This document shows, one piece after another, positions 1 through 6,551 of a stretch of DNA of 13,937 bases. The DNA lies in assembly GCA_964607425.1 (NCBI GenBank), contig CAZSKQ010000091.1:1-13937 (forward strand), read 5' to 3'. The position numbers were made by a program, and so were the translations under genes. Position 1 is the first letter of the stretch. The number at the start of each line of letters is the position of its first letter. The notes beneath the pieces were generated by a model. That model saw only the letters and a list, made by a program, of their open reading frames with translations. It made no database searches and was not told where the DNA came from. Origin of the DNA: IDS-8 sp964607425. Lineage in GTDB: Bacteria > Pseudomonadota > Gammaproteobacteria > Steroidobacterales > Woeseiaceae.

Positions 1-59
1 TCGAACTCCCGACCACCTGGTTCGAAGCCAGGTACTCTATCCAACTGAGCTACGGGCGC
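1..59 (-). tRNA. tRNA-Arg (anticodon UCG), 3' part cut off by the window edge
   Basis: Read on the minus strand from position 59, the sequence begins with acceptor strand GCGCCCG, then UA, a D-arm (GCUC...GAGU) with the GG of the D loop, an anticodon stem CCUGG/CCAGG around the loop CUUCGAA, a variable loop and the first half of the T-arm ending in UUCGA. The seven-base loop places the anticodon as UCG, so the tRNA decodes arginine CGA and probably other CGN codons. The acceptor and D-arm closely resemble E. coli tRNA-Arg(CCG). The 3' half of the T-arm, the acceptor 3' strand and any CCA lie outside the window, so acceptor pairing cannot be checked. Confidence 0.93.
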
Positions 60-74
60 TTTGGTGAGCCGGCG

Positions 75-80
75 ATTGTA
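75..80 (-). promoter_or_regulatory. candidate -10 box for the tRNA-Arg gene
   Basis: On the minus strand the hexamer TACAAT lies 16 bases before the tRNA 5' end and is followed by a GC-rich discriminator (CGCCGGC), as is usual for stable-RNA promoters under stringent control. I do not see a good -35 hexamer at 16-18 bases upstream, so this is only a candidate. Confidence 0.35.
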
Positions 81-140
81 ACCGCAAAGCACCCGACGCG
101 GGCGATGCCGAGTGGGGCGAACAATGCAGGCCTCCACCCA

Positions 141-464
141 TCACCGCGCACCCTTGTTCCGGCGCCACCGGAAAACAATCCGCAGCACCAGGATGGCGGC
201 AAGCGCTCCCGTGAGCACGCCGGCAACGATTTGCTGCGCCATCGGCAGCGAGCCGTCGCTCTCCTCGGCGGGCAGCGAGTCGCCGGCGATCGCGGGCAGT
301 TCACCGTCTGCCGTTTCCTGTGCCAGCAGCAGCGGCAGGGGGGTCGACGAGCCGGTAATGCCGTCTGCATGGGCCGGCATCGCGCCATCTGCGAAACCCG
401 GCGAACCGGCGGCGGCAGAAGCGAGCAGGAACCAGCCAATCAAGGCCGCGGCAGATTTGTACAT
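141..464 (-). CDS. small hypothetical protein, signal peptide plus C-terminal membrane anchor
   Basis: This encodes 107 residues that I do not recognise as a named family. Residues 1-25 look like a signal peptide (MYKSAAALIGWFLLASAAAG). A low-complexity Ala/Pro/Ser/Glu stretch follows, then one hydrophobic helix at about 76-97 and a positively charged tail, RWRRNKGAR. By the positive-inside rule the tail is cytoplasmic and the middle part is periplasmic. The gene lies between the DNA glycosylase gene and the tRNA, on the same strand as both, 106 bases after the glycosylase stop. No strong Shine-Dalgarno sequence precedes the ATG. The coherent signal/anchor layout is the main reason to accept it. 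Confidence 0.55.
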   Translation of the reverse strand: MYKSAAALIGWFLLASAAAGSPGFADGAMPAHADGITGSSTPLPLLLAQETADGELPAIAGDSLPAEESDGSLPMAQQIVAGVLTGALAAILVLRIVFRWRRNKGAR

Positions 465-532
465 GGCATACGTCGAGCGAGTGAGCCGATGAGCTTACCC
501 GCGCGGGCGGGCGATGCAAACCGGCATTCGCA

Positions 533-565
533 CCGGCGCGCGCGACGCGGCCACTCCCGCGCCGG
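533..565 (-). terminator. GC-rich inverted repeat after the DNA glycosylase gene (possible weak terminator)
   Basis: CCGGCGCG at 533-540 and CGCGCCGG at 558-565 form an 8-bp perfect stem with a 17-base loop, starting 5 bases past the glycosylase stop codon. No T-tract follows in the minus direction, so it is not a classical intrinsic terminator. It may be an RNA 3'-end stabiliser, or chance in GC-rich DNA. Confidence 0.25.
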
Positions 566-570
566 CGGCA

Positions 571-1179
571 TCACGCCTCCAGCATAAAGCGATACGGCCG
601 CGCCGCATCTTCAGCGGCATAGTCCACGCCCACCCTGACGCCGACCGTGATCCTGCCGGCATCGACCTCGATGCCGTGATCCTCGATCCAGATCCGGTTC
701 CCGAGCAGGCTGCTGCCGGTGAGCTTCGTCGTGATGCCCAGCGCTTGTGAGATCGTGCCGGGGCCCGCCATGAGCGTTTTATCGGTCGCCGATTTGCTCC
801 GGCGCTTTTTCATCAACGCCAGGCCCTCGAGCGGCCGGCCCGCGCGCACGAGAATCGCGTGCGGCGTACCGCGCGCGCCGGACACGACGTTGAACAGATG
901 ATGGATGCCGTAACAGAGATACACATACGCGATCCCGCCGGCGGCGTACATCGGCTCCGTCCGCGGCGTGCGCCGACCGCCATAGGCATGGCTCGCCTTG
1001 TCGCCCACCCCGGCGTACGCCTCGGTTTCGCTGATGATCGCCTTGGTCACCGCACCGTTGACACGGGTGCACAGTACCTTGCCCAGCAGTTCGCGGCTGA
1101 CCTGCACGACATCCTCGCGACGGTAGAACGCCGCGGGCACGACGCGGGGTTTTTGCGCTACTTCTTCAGGTGCTCGCAT
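571..1179 (-). CDS. 3-methyladenine DNA glycosylase (AAG/MPG family)
   Basis: The product excises alkylated purines such as 3-methyladenine in base excision repair. With the start chosen here it has 202 residues, normal for bacterial AAG-type enzymes. ETEAY at 51-55 carries the catalytic Glu (E53, equal to human AAG E125) and the base-stacking Tyr (Y55). The His of SHAYGG is H64 (human H136), and YLCYGIHH holds the second pocket Tyr. RAGRPLEG and LMAGPGT are further family signatures. I prefer the ATG at 1179 because GGAG lies 8 bases before it; an in-frame ATG at 1203 would add eight residues. The frame overlaps the upstream metal permease gene by 14 bases, so the two are probably co-translated. 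A repair enzyme at the end of a metal operon has no obvious functional link. Confidence 0.93.
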   Translation of the reverse strand: MRAPEEVAQKPRVVPAAFYRREDVVQVSRELLGKVLCTRVNGAVTKAIISETEAYAGVGDKASHAYGGRRTPRTEPMYAAGGIAYVYLCYGIHHLFNVVSGARGTPHAILVRAGRPLEGLALMKKRRSKSATDKTLMAGPGTISQALGITTKLTGSSLLGNRIWIEDHGIEVDAGRITVGVRVGVDYAAEDAARPYRFMLEA

Positions 1180-1936
1180 GGTTCCGGCTCCGCATGGTAA
1201 CACCGACGATTAGCGAGACTGCCGCGAGTGTCCACACCACGATCGCGCCGGTCGGCAGGTTGAGCAACGCAGAGAGGACGATGCCCAGGAAGTAGGCGGC
1301 CGCGCCGATCGCATAGCTCACCGCAAGGCGATTGCCGCGCCGCCAGCGAAATGTCGCCAGCGCGGGGATGATCAGGCTCGCGAACACCAGGTAGATGCCG
1401 ACGATCTGCACCGACGCGGTCACCGCGATCGCAAACGTAACGTAGAAGCCGAACGCACCGATCTTCTCGCGGCCGAACAGCCACACCGGTACGAGGATCG
1501 CGTACAGCACCGCGATCGGCAGCAGCGAGCTCCAGGTGGACCAGAGAATCTGCCCCACCAGCAGTTCCTTCAGGTGCTCGCTCCCGTGCGGGTTGTTGGC
1601 GAGCAGCAGGATACCGCCCGTCGCGGCGAGGATGAAGAAAATGCCGATCAGGGCTTCCTGCGTCTCCGGCCAGCGCTTCTCCGTCCAGTTCAGGATCGCG
1701 GCGGCGAGCAGCGCGGAGCTTACCGCGGCGACCTGCACTTCGACGCCCGCCTGGTCCCAGTTGAGGCCGTGTGCCGCGATCACGCCGAGCCCGGCGATCT
1801 GCGCGATCGCGAGGTCGATGAAGATGATGCCGCGCTTCAGGACCTCCTGGCCGAGAGGCACGTGCGTCGACAACACCAAGAGCCCCGCTGCCAGTGCCGG
1901 ACCCACGATCGACCAATCCAGCAGCTGCCAGTTCAT
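1166..1936 (-). CDS. ABC-3 family metal permease (ZnuB-like) with a shortened cytoplasmic coupling region
   Basis: The product is a 256-residue, strongly hydrophobic inner-membrane protein with many membrane segments. It resembles ZnuB/TroC permeases: the end block VGIYLVFASLIIPALATFR matches the ZnuB block VGALIITSLLIIPAATARR, and the NLPTGAIVV stretch matches the DTPAGPSVV stretch. The early FGDTLAHASLLGV signature of ZnuB appears here as FIDLAIAQIAGLGV, without the His. From the GQIL motif (128) to IVG (180) there are 53 residues, against 72 between the same points in E. coli ZnuB as I recall it. The missing part is the cytoplasmic stretch with PDLA..DGV that in type II importers faces the ATPase. 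The ATG at 1936 overlaps the stop of the binding protein gene as ATGA, so the pair is translationally coupled. No ATPase gene is in the window. Substrate (Zn, possibly Mn) is inferred from the family. Confidence 0.88.
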   Translation of the reverse strand: MNWQLLDWSIVGPALAAGLLVLSTHVPLGQEVLKRGIIFIDLAIAQIAGLGVIAAHGLNWDQAGVEVQVAAVSSALLAAAILNWTEKRWPETQEALIGIFFILAATGGILLLANNPHGSEHLKELLVGQILWSTWSSLLPIAVLYAILVPVWLFGREKIGAFGFYVTFAIAVTASVQIVGIYLVFASLIIPALATFRWRRGNRLAVSYAIGAAAYFLGIVLSALLNLPTGAIVVWTLAAVSLIVGVTMRSRNHAST

Positions 1937-2853
1937 CGGGCCGCCTCCAGCAGCGTGTCGACGATCTCCTCGTACAGCGTGAACAGGTCGGCCGCCCGCT
2001 CCGTACCCCCGACGGTGAGCGGCAGCACGACCGCGGGGATATCGGTGCGCTGCATCAGCCATTCAGAAGCACGTTTGTCCTGGTACGGCGAGCGGATGAT
2101 CACGTCCGCGCCGCCGTTGCCGAAGCGCGATACGAGCTGGCTCAGGTGGCCCGCCGTCGGCGGCATGCCCGGAATCGGCTCGAGGTTCGCAACCTCTTCG
2201 AGCCCGAGCCAATCCTCGAGGTAGATCCACGATTTGTGATGGGTGATGACGCGCAGGCCGTCGAGCGGCTGCGCGCGCTGCTCCCATTTTGCGATGGCTT
2301 CGTTGAAGCGCTTCTTGAAGTCGTCGTATCCGTCGCGATAGACCTCCGCGTTGCCAGGGTCGAGCTCCGCCATGCGCTCGGACAGCGCCCGCCCGATGAG
2401 CACCATGTTATGCGGATTGGTTTGCACGTGCGGGTTGCCCCGCGGATGGATATCGCCCTGTGAGCGATCCACGCTGGAGGTAACCCCCAGCCGCTGCACG
2501 TAGAGACTCGCCTCGAAATAGCCCGGGTTCCCGGGCATCACGTTCCGGTTGTTCGCCTTCCTGAGCAGCATTGGCAGCCAGCCGACCTCCAGCTCCGCGC
2601 CGCTGCAGACGATGAGATCGGCACGGCGAACATCCGCGATCAGGCTCGGCCTGGCCTGGATATAGTGCGGATCCTGGAACGCGGTGGTGGCGCTTTCGGC
2701 CTCGACCAGGTCGCCGCCGATCTCCTGCGCTAGCGCCATCCATTCCGGTTCGCACGCGAAGATATCTAGCTTTGCCTGCGCGGCCATCGGCACCCAGCAC
2801 AGGGCGAACAGAAGTGGAGCCACGCCCCATTTCTTCACAACTTTGCTTTTCAT
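1933..2853 (-). CDS. periplasmic metal-binding protein (ZnuA/TroA cluster A-I family)
   Basis: The 306-residue product has a Sec signal peptide (cleavage probably after AQA at 25-27) and a cluster A-I fold, which binds Zn or Mn in the periplasm and hands it to a permease. Putative ligand His residues are H63 in DPHYIQARPS, H142 in GNPHVQTNP and H205/H206 in THHKSWIYL. The His-rich charged loop of classical ZnuA is absent. The usual NPHxWLDP signature is changed to NPHVQTNP. Where many homologues have LDPLG with an acidic ligand, this protein has LPLTVGG, so metal may be held by three His only. The start at 2853 gives a clean signal peptide and has GAGG nine bases upstream overlapping the porin stop; the longer open frame upstream is antisense-like noise inside the porin gene. 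The gene sits 11 bases after the porin. Confidence 0.9.
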   Translation of the reverse strand: MKSKVVKKWGVAPLLFALCWVPMAAQAKLDIFACEPEWMALAQEIGGDLVEAESATTAFQDPHYIQARPSLIADVRRADLIVCSGAELEVGWLPMLLRKANNRNVMPGNPGYFEASLYVQRLGVTSSVDRSQGDIHPRGNPHVQTNPHNMVLIGRALSERMAELDPGNAEVYRDGYDDFKKRFNEAIAKWEQRAQPLDGLRVITHHKSWIYLEDWLGLEEVANLEPIPGMPPTAGHLSQLVSRFGNGGADVIIRSPYQDKRASEWLMQRTDIPAVVLPLTVGGTERAADLFTLYEEIVDTLLEAAR

Positions 2854-2864
2854 GGACAGCACCC

Positions 2865-4229
2865 TCAGAAGGTATGCGCGCCGTGCGCGCCGATGCTCAG
2901 GATGTACTGCAGGCCCCACTGGTTGTCGTCGATGAGCCCGGCCTCGTCGCGCGTGTACTGCAGGCGCAGGCGGCTGAACTCGCTGTTCGACCAGTCGACC
3001 ATCAGCGAGTAGCGCCTTGGATCGTTCGCGGGTTCGGCGAGGGGCGTGCCGGCGAACAACGCGCCGGGGTCGTCCAGAGACAGGCCGTCTATGCGCGCAC
3101 CCACGCGCCATTGCGGGCGCCACTGGTAGACGGCCTGCGCATACCAGCCGCGCTGTTCGCTGTCGTAGCGCAAGGGCGACCGGCCAGGCAGCGTGTAAAA
3201 CCCGTCCTCGCTGCGCCACACGAACTCGGACTGGAACACGAAATTGCGCAGCTTCCAGTTGCCGTTCGGCGCCCATTTCCAGACAAATTCCGCGATCGCG
3301 ACGTCGCTGTCGCCAGTAAAGAGCAGCGGCTCGTCCTCGCTGCCAGCGGCGCGGCCGACGCTGCCCGCGTCCAGGTACGACAAGCCGGCGAGCCAGCTAT
3401 GCCCGCTGCCGACGTCGCCGCCGATGTTCACGAACAAACTCTTCGCGCCGAAGCCGGAGTTGTCGGCGCCGCCCGCGGGATAGCGGCCGCCGCGCAGGAT
3501 CTCCGCGCCCAGCTCCATGTACAGCTCCGTCGGGGCAATCCAGCGCACCTGCACACCGTCATCCAGGTATTGGTTGCCGAGCAGCGCCTGGTAAGGCAGC
3601 GGCTGGTCCGCTAAATCCCAGGTGTGCAGGTGCCTGCCGTTCAGGTAGCCGATGCCGGAAAAGAAGCGGCCGAAGCGCGCCGAAATGCCGGCCGGCAGCG
3701 CCAGCGTTTCCAGCCAGGCTTCCTCGATCTCGATATGTGCCTCGCCGTCCTCGACATGGATCGGCGTGGTGAGCCACGCGGTGAACTTGTCGTCGACGTT
3801 GGCGCTGATGCCGATCTCGGTTTCGCCGAGCGACAGCCCTTCGGGCGCCGGTCCGGTCTCGCCGCCGAGAGGGAAGCCGGGAATCGCGTAGGCGTCGGGG
3901 TCATTGTCATAGGCCCAGGCCTGCCCCTGGAAGATGACGCCGATGGCGGGATTGAAGGTGGAATCGCCGGGGCCAAAAGCAGGCCCACGCGGGGCGGGCG
4001 CGGCGGCTGCGGCCTGTTCGGCCTGGCTCACCCGGTTGCTGGCCTCGCGCGCGTTCTGTTCGGCTATCGCGAGGCGCTGCTCCAGTTCCGCGATGCGGGC
4101 GTCGTATTCGCCCCGCAATTCCTCGAGCTCCGCGCGCAGGGCGGCGATATCGCTTTCCTGCGCGACGGCTGTATTCACCATTAGAAGAAACAGCATCCCG
4201 AAGATGCCTTGTCGCAGGCCGATGCTCAT
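2865..4229 (-). CDS. outer-membrane beta-barrel (porin-like) protein with N-terminal coiled coil, metal operon
   Basis: The product has 454 residues. Residues 1-23 form a signal peptide. Residues about 26-72 are a coiled coil rich in Glu, Arg, Ala and Leu with heptad spacing, followed by an Ala/Pro linker. From about 90 to the end, alternating polar/aromatic strands (for example SEFVWRSEDGFYTL and GWYAQAVYQWRPQWRVGARI) and a terminal Phe indicate an outer-membrane barrel of porin type. The last residues, IGAHGAHTF, place two His beside the C-terminal strand. AGGAGG eight bases before the ATG at 4229 fixes the start. Position directly before the binding protein and permease suggests it admits metal ions or metal complexes across the outer membrane, but specificity is inference. 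It is not a TonB-dependent receptor: there is no plug domain and it is too short. Confidence 0.8.
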   Translation of the reverse strand: MSIGLRQGIFGMLFLLMVNTAVAQESDIAALRAELEELRGEYDARIAELEQRLAIAEQNAREASNRVSQAEQAAAAAPAPRGPAFGPGDSTFNPAIGVIFQGQAWAYDNDPDAYAIPGFPLGGETGPAPEGLSLGETEIGISANVDDKFTAWLTTPIHVEDGEAHIEIEEAWLETLALPAGISARFGRFFSGIGYLNGRHLHTWDLADQPLPYQALLGNQYLDDGVQVRWIAPTELYMELGAEILRGGRYPAGGADNSGFGAKSLFVNIGGDVGSGHSWLAGLSYLDAGSVGRAAGSEDEPLLFTGDSDVAIAEFVWKWAPNGNWKLRNFVFQSEFVWRSEDGFYTLPGRSPLRYDSEQRGWYAQAVYQWRPQWRVGARIDGLSLDDPGALFAGTPLAEPANDPRRYSLMVDWSNSEFSRLRLQYTRDEAGLIDDNQWGLQYILSIGAHGAHTF

Positions 4230-4264
4230 CGCGTCGCCCTCCTGGTTTGATAGACGGAAATCCA

Positions 4265-4281
4265 CCGCGGGAAAACCGCGG
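4265..4281 (-). promoter_or_regulatory. hairpin in the gap between the chaperone-like and porin genes
   Basis: A 6-bp perfect stem CCGCGG/CCGCGG with a five-base loop (TTTTC on the minus strand) lies in the 67-base gap, 35 bases before the porin start and clear of its Shine-Dalgarno sequence. It could be an mRNA processing or stabilising stem that sets different expression of the two genes. No T-tract follows. Confidence 0.25.
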
Positions 4282-4296
4282 CAGCGTCGATACGGA

Positions 4297-4584
4297 TCAG
4301 GCGGAGGGCGGAGGGGCTCGCTGCTGGTAGGGCGCGGCTTCGGCGGCGGCCGGAGCGGCGGCGGGCGCAAGGGGTTCCGGCACCTGGACCGCCGGCGCGA
4401 AACTGGCGATCGCCGGCGGCGGTGCGGCGTGCTGGAACTGCGAGTAGTGCGTGCAGAGCTCGCAGTTCGGCTGTTCGGCCTTGGCGTGCGAGTTGAAGTG
4501 CAGCGTCAACGACGCATGGCTGGCCAGGACAGCCAACAGCAGGAACAGGCAGGTTGTACGCCTCGGCGACAGCATGGCCGTCAT
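4297..4584 (-). CDS. small exported His/Cys protein, zinc-chaperone-like, first gene of metal operon
   Basis: This is a 95-residue protein with a hydrophobic export signal at about 10-26. A short segment rich in potential metal ligands follows: H29, H33, C41-x-x-C44, H46 and H52 (LHFNSHA, NCELCTHYSQFQH). The rest is an Ala/Pro-rich tail. Its layout resembles small secreted proteins annotated as zinc chaperones beside zinc uptake genes, or DUF2946-like proteins; I cannot decide between these. It heads the metal operon, which supports a periplasmic metal-handling role. Start choice is uncertain between ATGs at 4584 and 4575, and no clear Shine-Dalgarno sequence precedes either. I saw no AT-rich Zur-type palindrome in the 81 bases upstream. 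Confidence 0.65.
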   Translation of the reverse strand: MTAMLSPRRTTCLFLLLAVLASHASLTLHFNSHAKAEQPNCELCTHYSQFQHAAPPPAIASFAPAVQVPEPLAPAAAPAAAEAAPYQQRAPPPSA

Positions 4585-4665
4585 ATTGCTGAGAACGCCG
4601 GCGGAAGTAAACCGGGCTGCAACGGCGGCTCCTGCGTGGACTTCCCCGGCCGCCCGGCGTGGGGC

Positions 4666-5937
4666 CTACGAGAGGATGTCCTCCAGCGCGTCCAGCAACC
4701 GTTCCACTTCGTGGACCGAGTTGTAGTGCACCGGCCCCACGCGCACCGCGCCGCCCGAGTCAAAAATACCGAGCGCGCGGGCGGCTTCCACGGCGTAGTT
4801 GTGGCCGCTCCAGACGAAAATGTTGCGCTCGGCGAGCCGCCGTGCGATGTCGTCGGGCGCATGGCCCCTGGCCGTGAAGGACACGGTAGGGACGCGCCGT
4901 GCCAGCGCGTCTTTCGCCGTGACCCCGTGCACCGTGATTCCCGGCAGGCGCTGCAGTCCCTCGAGCAGTGGACGCGTCAGTGTCGTCTCGTAGTCGAAGA
5001 TGCAATCCATCGCGGCGTGCACGAAGCGGCGGCGCCCCGCCGCATACATCTCGTTTTGCGCGAGATAGCCGCCGGCCATGGACTCGCCGATCCAGGCAAG
5101 GTAATCGACCGCGGCCGCGGTACCGGCCATGCCTTCGTGGCTCAGCGTGCCGGTCTCGAACGCCCACGGCAGCTCGTCCGGCGCCGGCCGCACCTTGTAC
5201 GGCTCTAGTCGCTCGAGTATTTCCCGGCGGCCCCACAGGATGCCCTGGTGCGGTCCGCAGAATTTGTAGGCGGAGCAGGCGAGGAAGTCGCAGCCGATGG
5301 CCTGCACGTCGGTCGCCACGTGCGGCACGGATTGCACCGCGTCGACGTAAGTCCACGCGCCGGCCTCGCGTGCTCGTTCGCTGATTGTACGCACGTCGTT
5401 CAGGGTGCCCGTGAGGTTGCTCGCGGCGCCGACACACACGAGCCGCGTGCGGTCGTTCAGCAGCCCGTTGAATCGCTCGAGATCGAACTCGAACGTTTCG
5501 ACGTCGAACGGCAACCAGCGAACTTCCAGCCCGAGGTCGCGCGCCAGCAGTAGCCAGGGCGCCACGTTGGCATCGTGGTCCATGCGCGAAAGAATGATCT
5601 CGTCTCCCGCTTTGAGCTCCCGGCCGATCGAGCGCGACACGTGCAGCGTGAGCGTCGTCATGTTCTGGCCGAAGACGATTTCGTCCGGCGATGCCGCATT
5701 CAGCAGGTCGGCCATCGCGCGGTGGGCATCTTCGGCGATCTCGCCCGCGCGTTCGGAAGTCGAAAAAAAGCCGCCGAGGTTGGCGTTGGCCGTGAGCAGG
5801 CATGCACTCATGCGATCCGCGACGCTCCGCGGCACCTGGGTGCCGGCAGGATTATCGAAGTAAATGCGGCCTTGGCCGTTATCGGCGATGGAAAGTGCGG
5901 GAAAGCGAGAGCGGACGGCCTCGAGGTCGAAAGTCAC
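4666..5937 (-). CDS. PLP-dependent class V aminotransferase, cysteine-desulfurase-like (VC1184/TIGR01976 type)
   Basis: The 423-residue product is a fold-type I PLP enzyme related to SufS/NifS. Numbered from the GTG at 5937: YFDNPAGTQVP near 26-36 (substrate entry), H121 in MDHDAN (ring stacking), D199 and Q202 in VDAVQS, and K225 in SAYKFCGPHQG, the Schiff-base lysine. True desulfurases carry a catalytic Cys near the end (RxGxxCA type); here the matching stretch reads VWSGHNYAVEAARALG and has no Cys, so it probably does another reaction such as a lyase or transaminase. The GTG overlaps the upstream stop as GTGA. An in-frame ATG at 5952 would add five residues, but its GGGAG is only two bases away, so I prefer the GTG moderately. 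The substrate is unknown. Confidence 0.9.
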   Translation of the reverse strand: MTFDLEAVRSRFPALSIADNGQGRIYFDNPAGTQVPRSVADRMSACLLTANANLGGFFSTSERAGEIAEDAHRAMADLLNAASPDEIVFGQNMTTLTLHVSRSIGRELKAGDEIILSRMDHDANVAPWLLLARDLGLEVRWLPFDVETFEFDLERFNGLLNDRTRLVCVGAASNLTGTLNDVRTISERAREAGAWTYVDAVQSVPHVATDVQAIGCDFLACSAYKFCGPHQGILWGRREILERLEPYKVRPAPDELPWAFETGTLSHEGMAGTAAAVDYLAWIGESMAGGYLAQNEMYAAGRRRFVHAAMDCIFDYETTLTRPLLEGLQRLPGITVHGVTAKDALARRVPTVSFTARGHAPDDIARRLAERNIFVWSGHNYAVEAARALGIFDSGGAVRVGPVHYNSVHEVERLLDALEDILS

Positions 5938-6134
5938 TCCGTGCCGCCCCATTTCTCCCGGTGCGCGTCCTCGGCGCGCTGGCGAACGCGGGCGTGGCGG
6001 TTGCTGAGCAGGAGTGTATCCGGATCGCAGACCTGCGCCTTGATGACGCCCAGGTCGCTGGCCGCATCGAACAGGCTCGGGTACCAGCGTTCCCAGTTCG
6101 GCAGCAGCATTTCGACCTGTTTGCGGAGAGTCAT
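5934..6134 (-). CDS. 66-residue hypothetical protein coupled to the aminotransferase
   Basis: This short gene starts at the ATG at 6134 and encodes a soluble, charged protein (MTLRKQVEMLLPNWERWYPS at the start; basic, His/Arg-rich C-terminal half). I recognise no family. Its TGA overlaps the GTG start of the aminotransferase, which argues for a real translated frame. AGG lies three bases before the ATG, so initiation is weak or the message has a very short leader. The open frame continues upstream to 6443, but that part is antisense-like composition across the neighbouring membrane protein gene and is not supported. Confidence 0.5.
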   Translation of the reverse strand: MTLRKQVEMLLPNWERWYPSLFDAASDLGVIKAQVCDPDTLLLSNRHARVRQRAEDAHREKWGGTE

Positions 6135-6142
6135 CGCCTGAA

Positions 6143-6169
6143 TGTATACGAGCGGGAACGGGGAAACAA
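6143..6169 (-). promoter_or_regulatory. candidate promoter for the 66-aa protein/aminotransferase pair
   Basis: On the minus strand TTGTTT (6164-6169) and TATACA (6143-6148) are separated by 15 bases, shorter than the ideal 17. Transcription would start within a few bases of the ATG at 6134, giving an almost leaderless message, which fits the poor ribosome binding site. Confidence 0.3.
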
Positions 6170-6220
6170 CGACACAATCGGCTGCCCGGGGAGGCGCCGG
6201 CCGGGTACACTGCACGGCTA

Positions 6221-6547
6221 TCAATCCTCGATCAGGCGCACAAACAGGACCATGGCAGCGGCCACCGCAAGCCCGGTCATCACCAACGGCAGCTGCGGCA
6301 GCCACTCCATCGGCAGGCTCTTGACCGAATCCGGTACGAACTCGAGCACTACGGGCAGCAGCAACATCATTTCCAGGGCCGGCCTGGCCGCGATCAACCC
6401 GCCGACCGCCATCGCGATCGGCAGCGTCCATCGTCGAACCCATATGCGGCGCCTGACGCGCCGCACGACCCGCTCGCTGAAACCGCGGTCCGGGATCGCC
6501 TCGGAGCTGAACAGCGCCTCGAGCTTCCTGTCCTCGTCGTCTTTCAT
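6221..6547 (-). CDS. small membrane protein next to ECF sigma factor (possible anti-sigma)
   Basis: The product has 108 residues: an acidic N-terminus (MKDDEDRKLEALF), an IPDRGFSERVVRRVRRRIW segment typical of short proteins paired with ECF sigma factors, and hydrophobic helices at about 41-75 and 83-104. The basic stretch before the first helix puts the N-terminus in the cytoplasm, where it could bind the sigma factor. No HxxxCxxC zinc anti-sigma motif is present, so it is not the classical ZAS type. The ATG at 6547 lies 4 bases after the sigma stop. An ATG at 6580 would overlap the sigma gene by 29 bases and also gives an open frame. The anti-sigma role is inferred from position and layout only. 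Confidence 0.7.
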   Translation of the reverse strand: MKDDEDRKLEALFSSEAIPDRGFSERVVRRVRRRIWVRRWTLPIAMAVGGLIAARPALEMMLLLPVVLEFVPDSVKSLPMEWLPQLPLVMTGLAVAAAMVLFVRLIED

Positions 6548-6551
6548 ATAC

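Noticed and set aside
1..140. Integration site of a genomic island at the tRNA gene
   Set aside because: No integrase or direct repeat of the tRNA end is visible, and the tRNA 3' end is outside the window.
1937..2062. N-terminal extension of the permease frame
   Set aside because: It is Arg/Ala/Gly-rich out-of-frame reading of the binding protein gene; the ATG at 1936 in the ATGA overlap is a natural start.
2854..3276. N-terminal extension of the metal-binding protein frame
   Set aside because: It runs through the porin gene in another frame and would place the signal peptide internally; the ATG at 2853 fits signal and ribosome binding site.
4585..4665. Zur box or strong promoter before the metal operon
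   Set aside because: I found no AT-rich palindrome. TTTACT and CAATAT at 17-base spacing exist, but the -10 match is poor and transcription would start at the ATG itself.
3934..5208. Long plus-strand open frame of 424 residues
   Set aside because: It crosses several well-supported minus-strand genes and is Arg-rich low-complexity; an antisense shadow.
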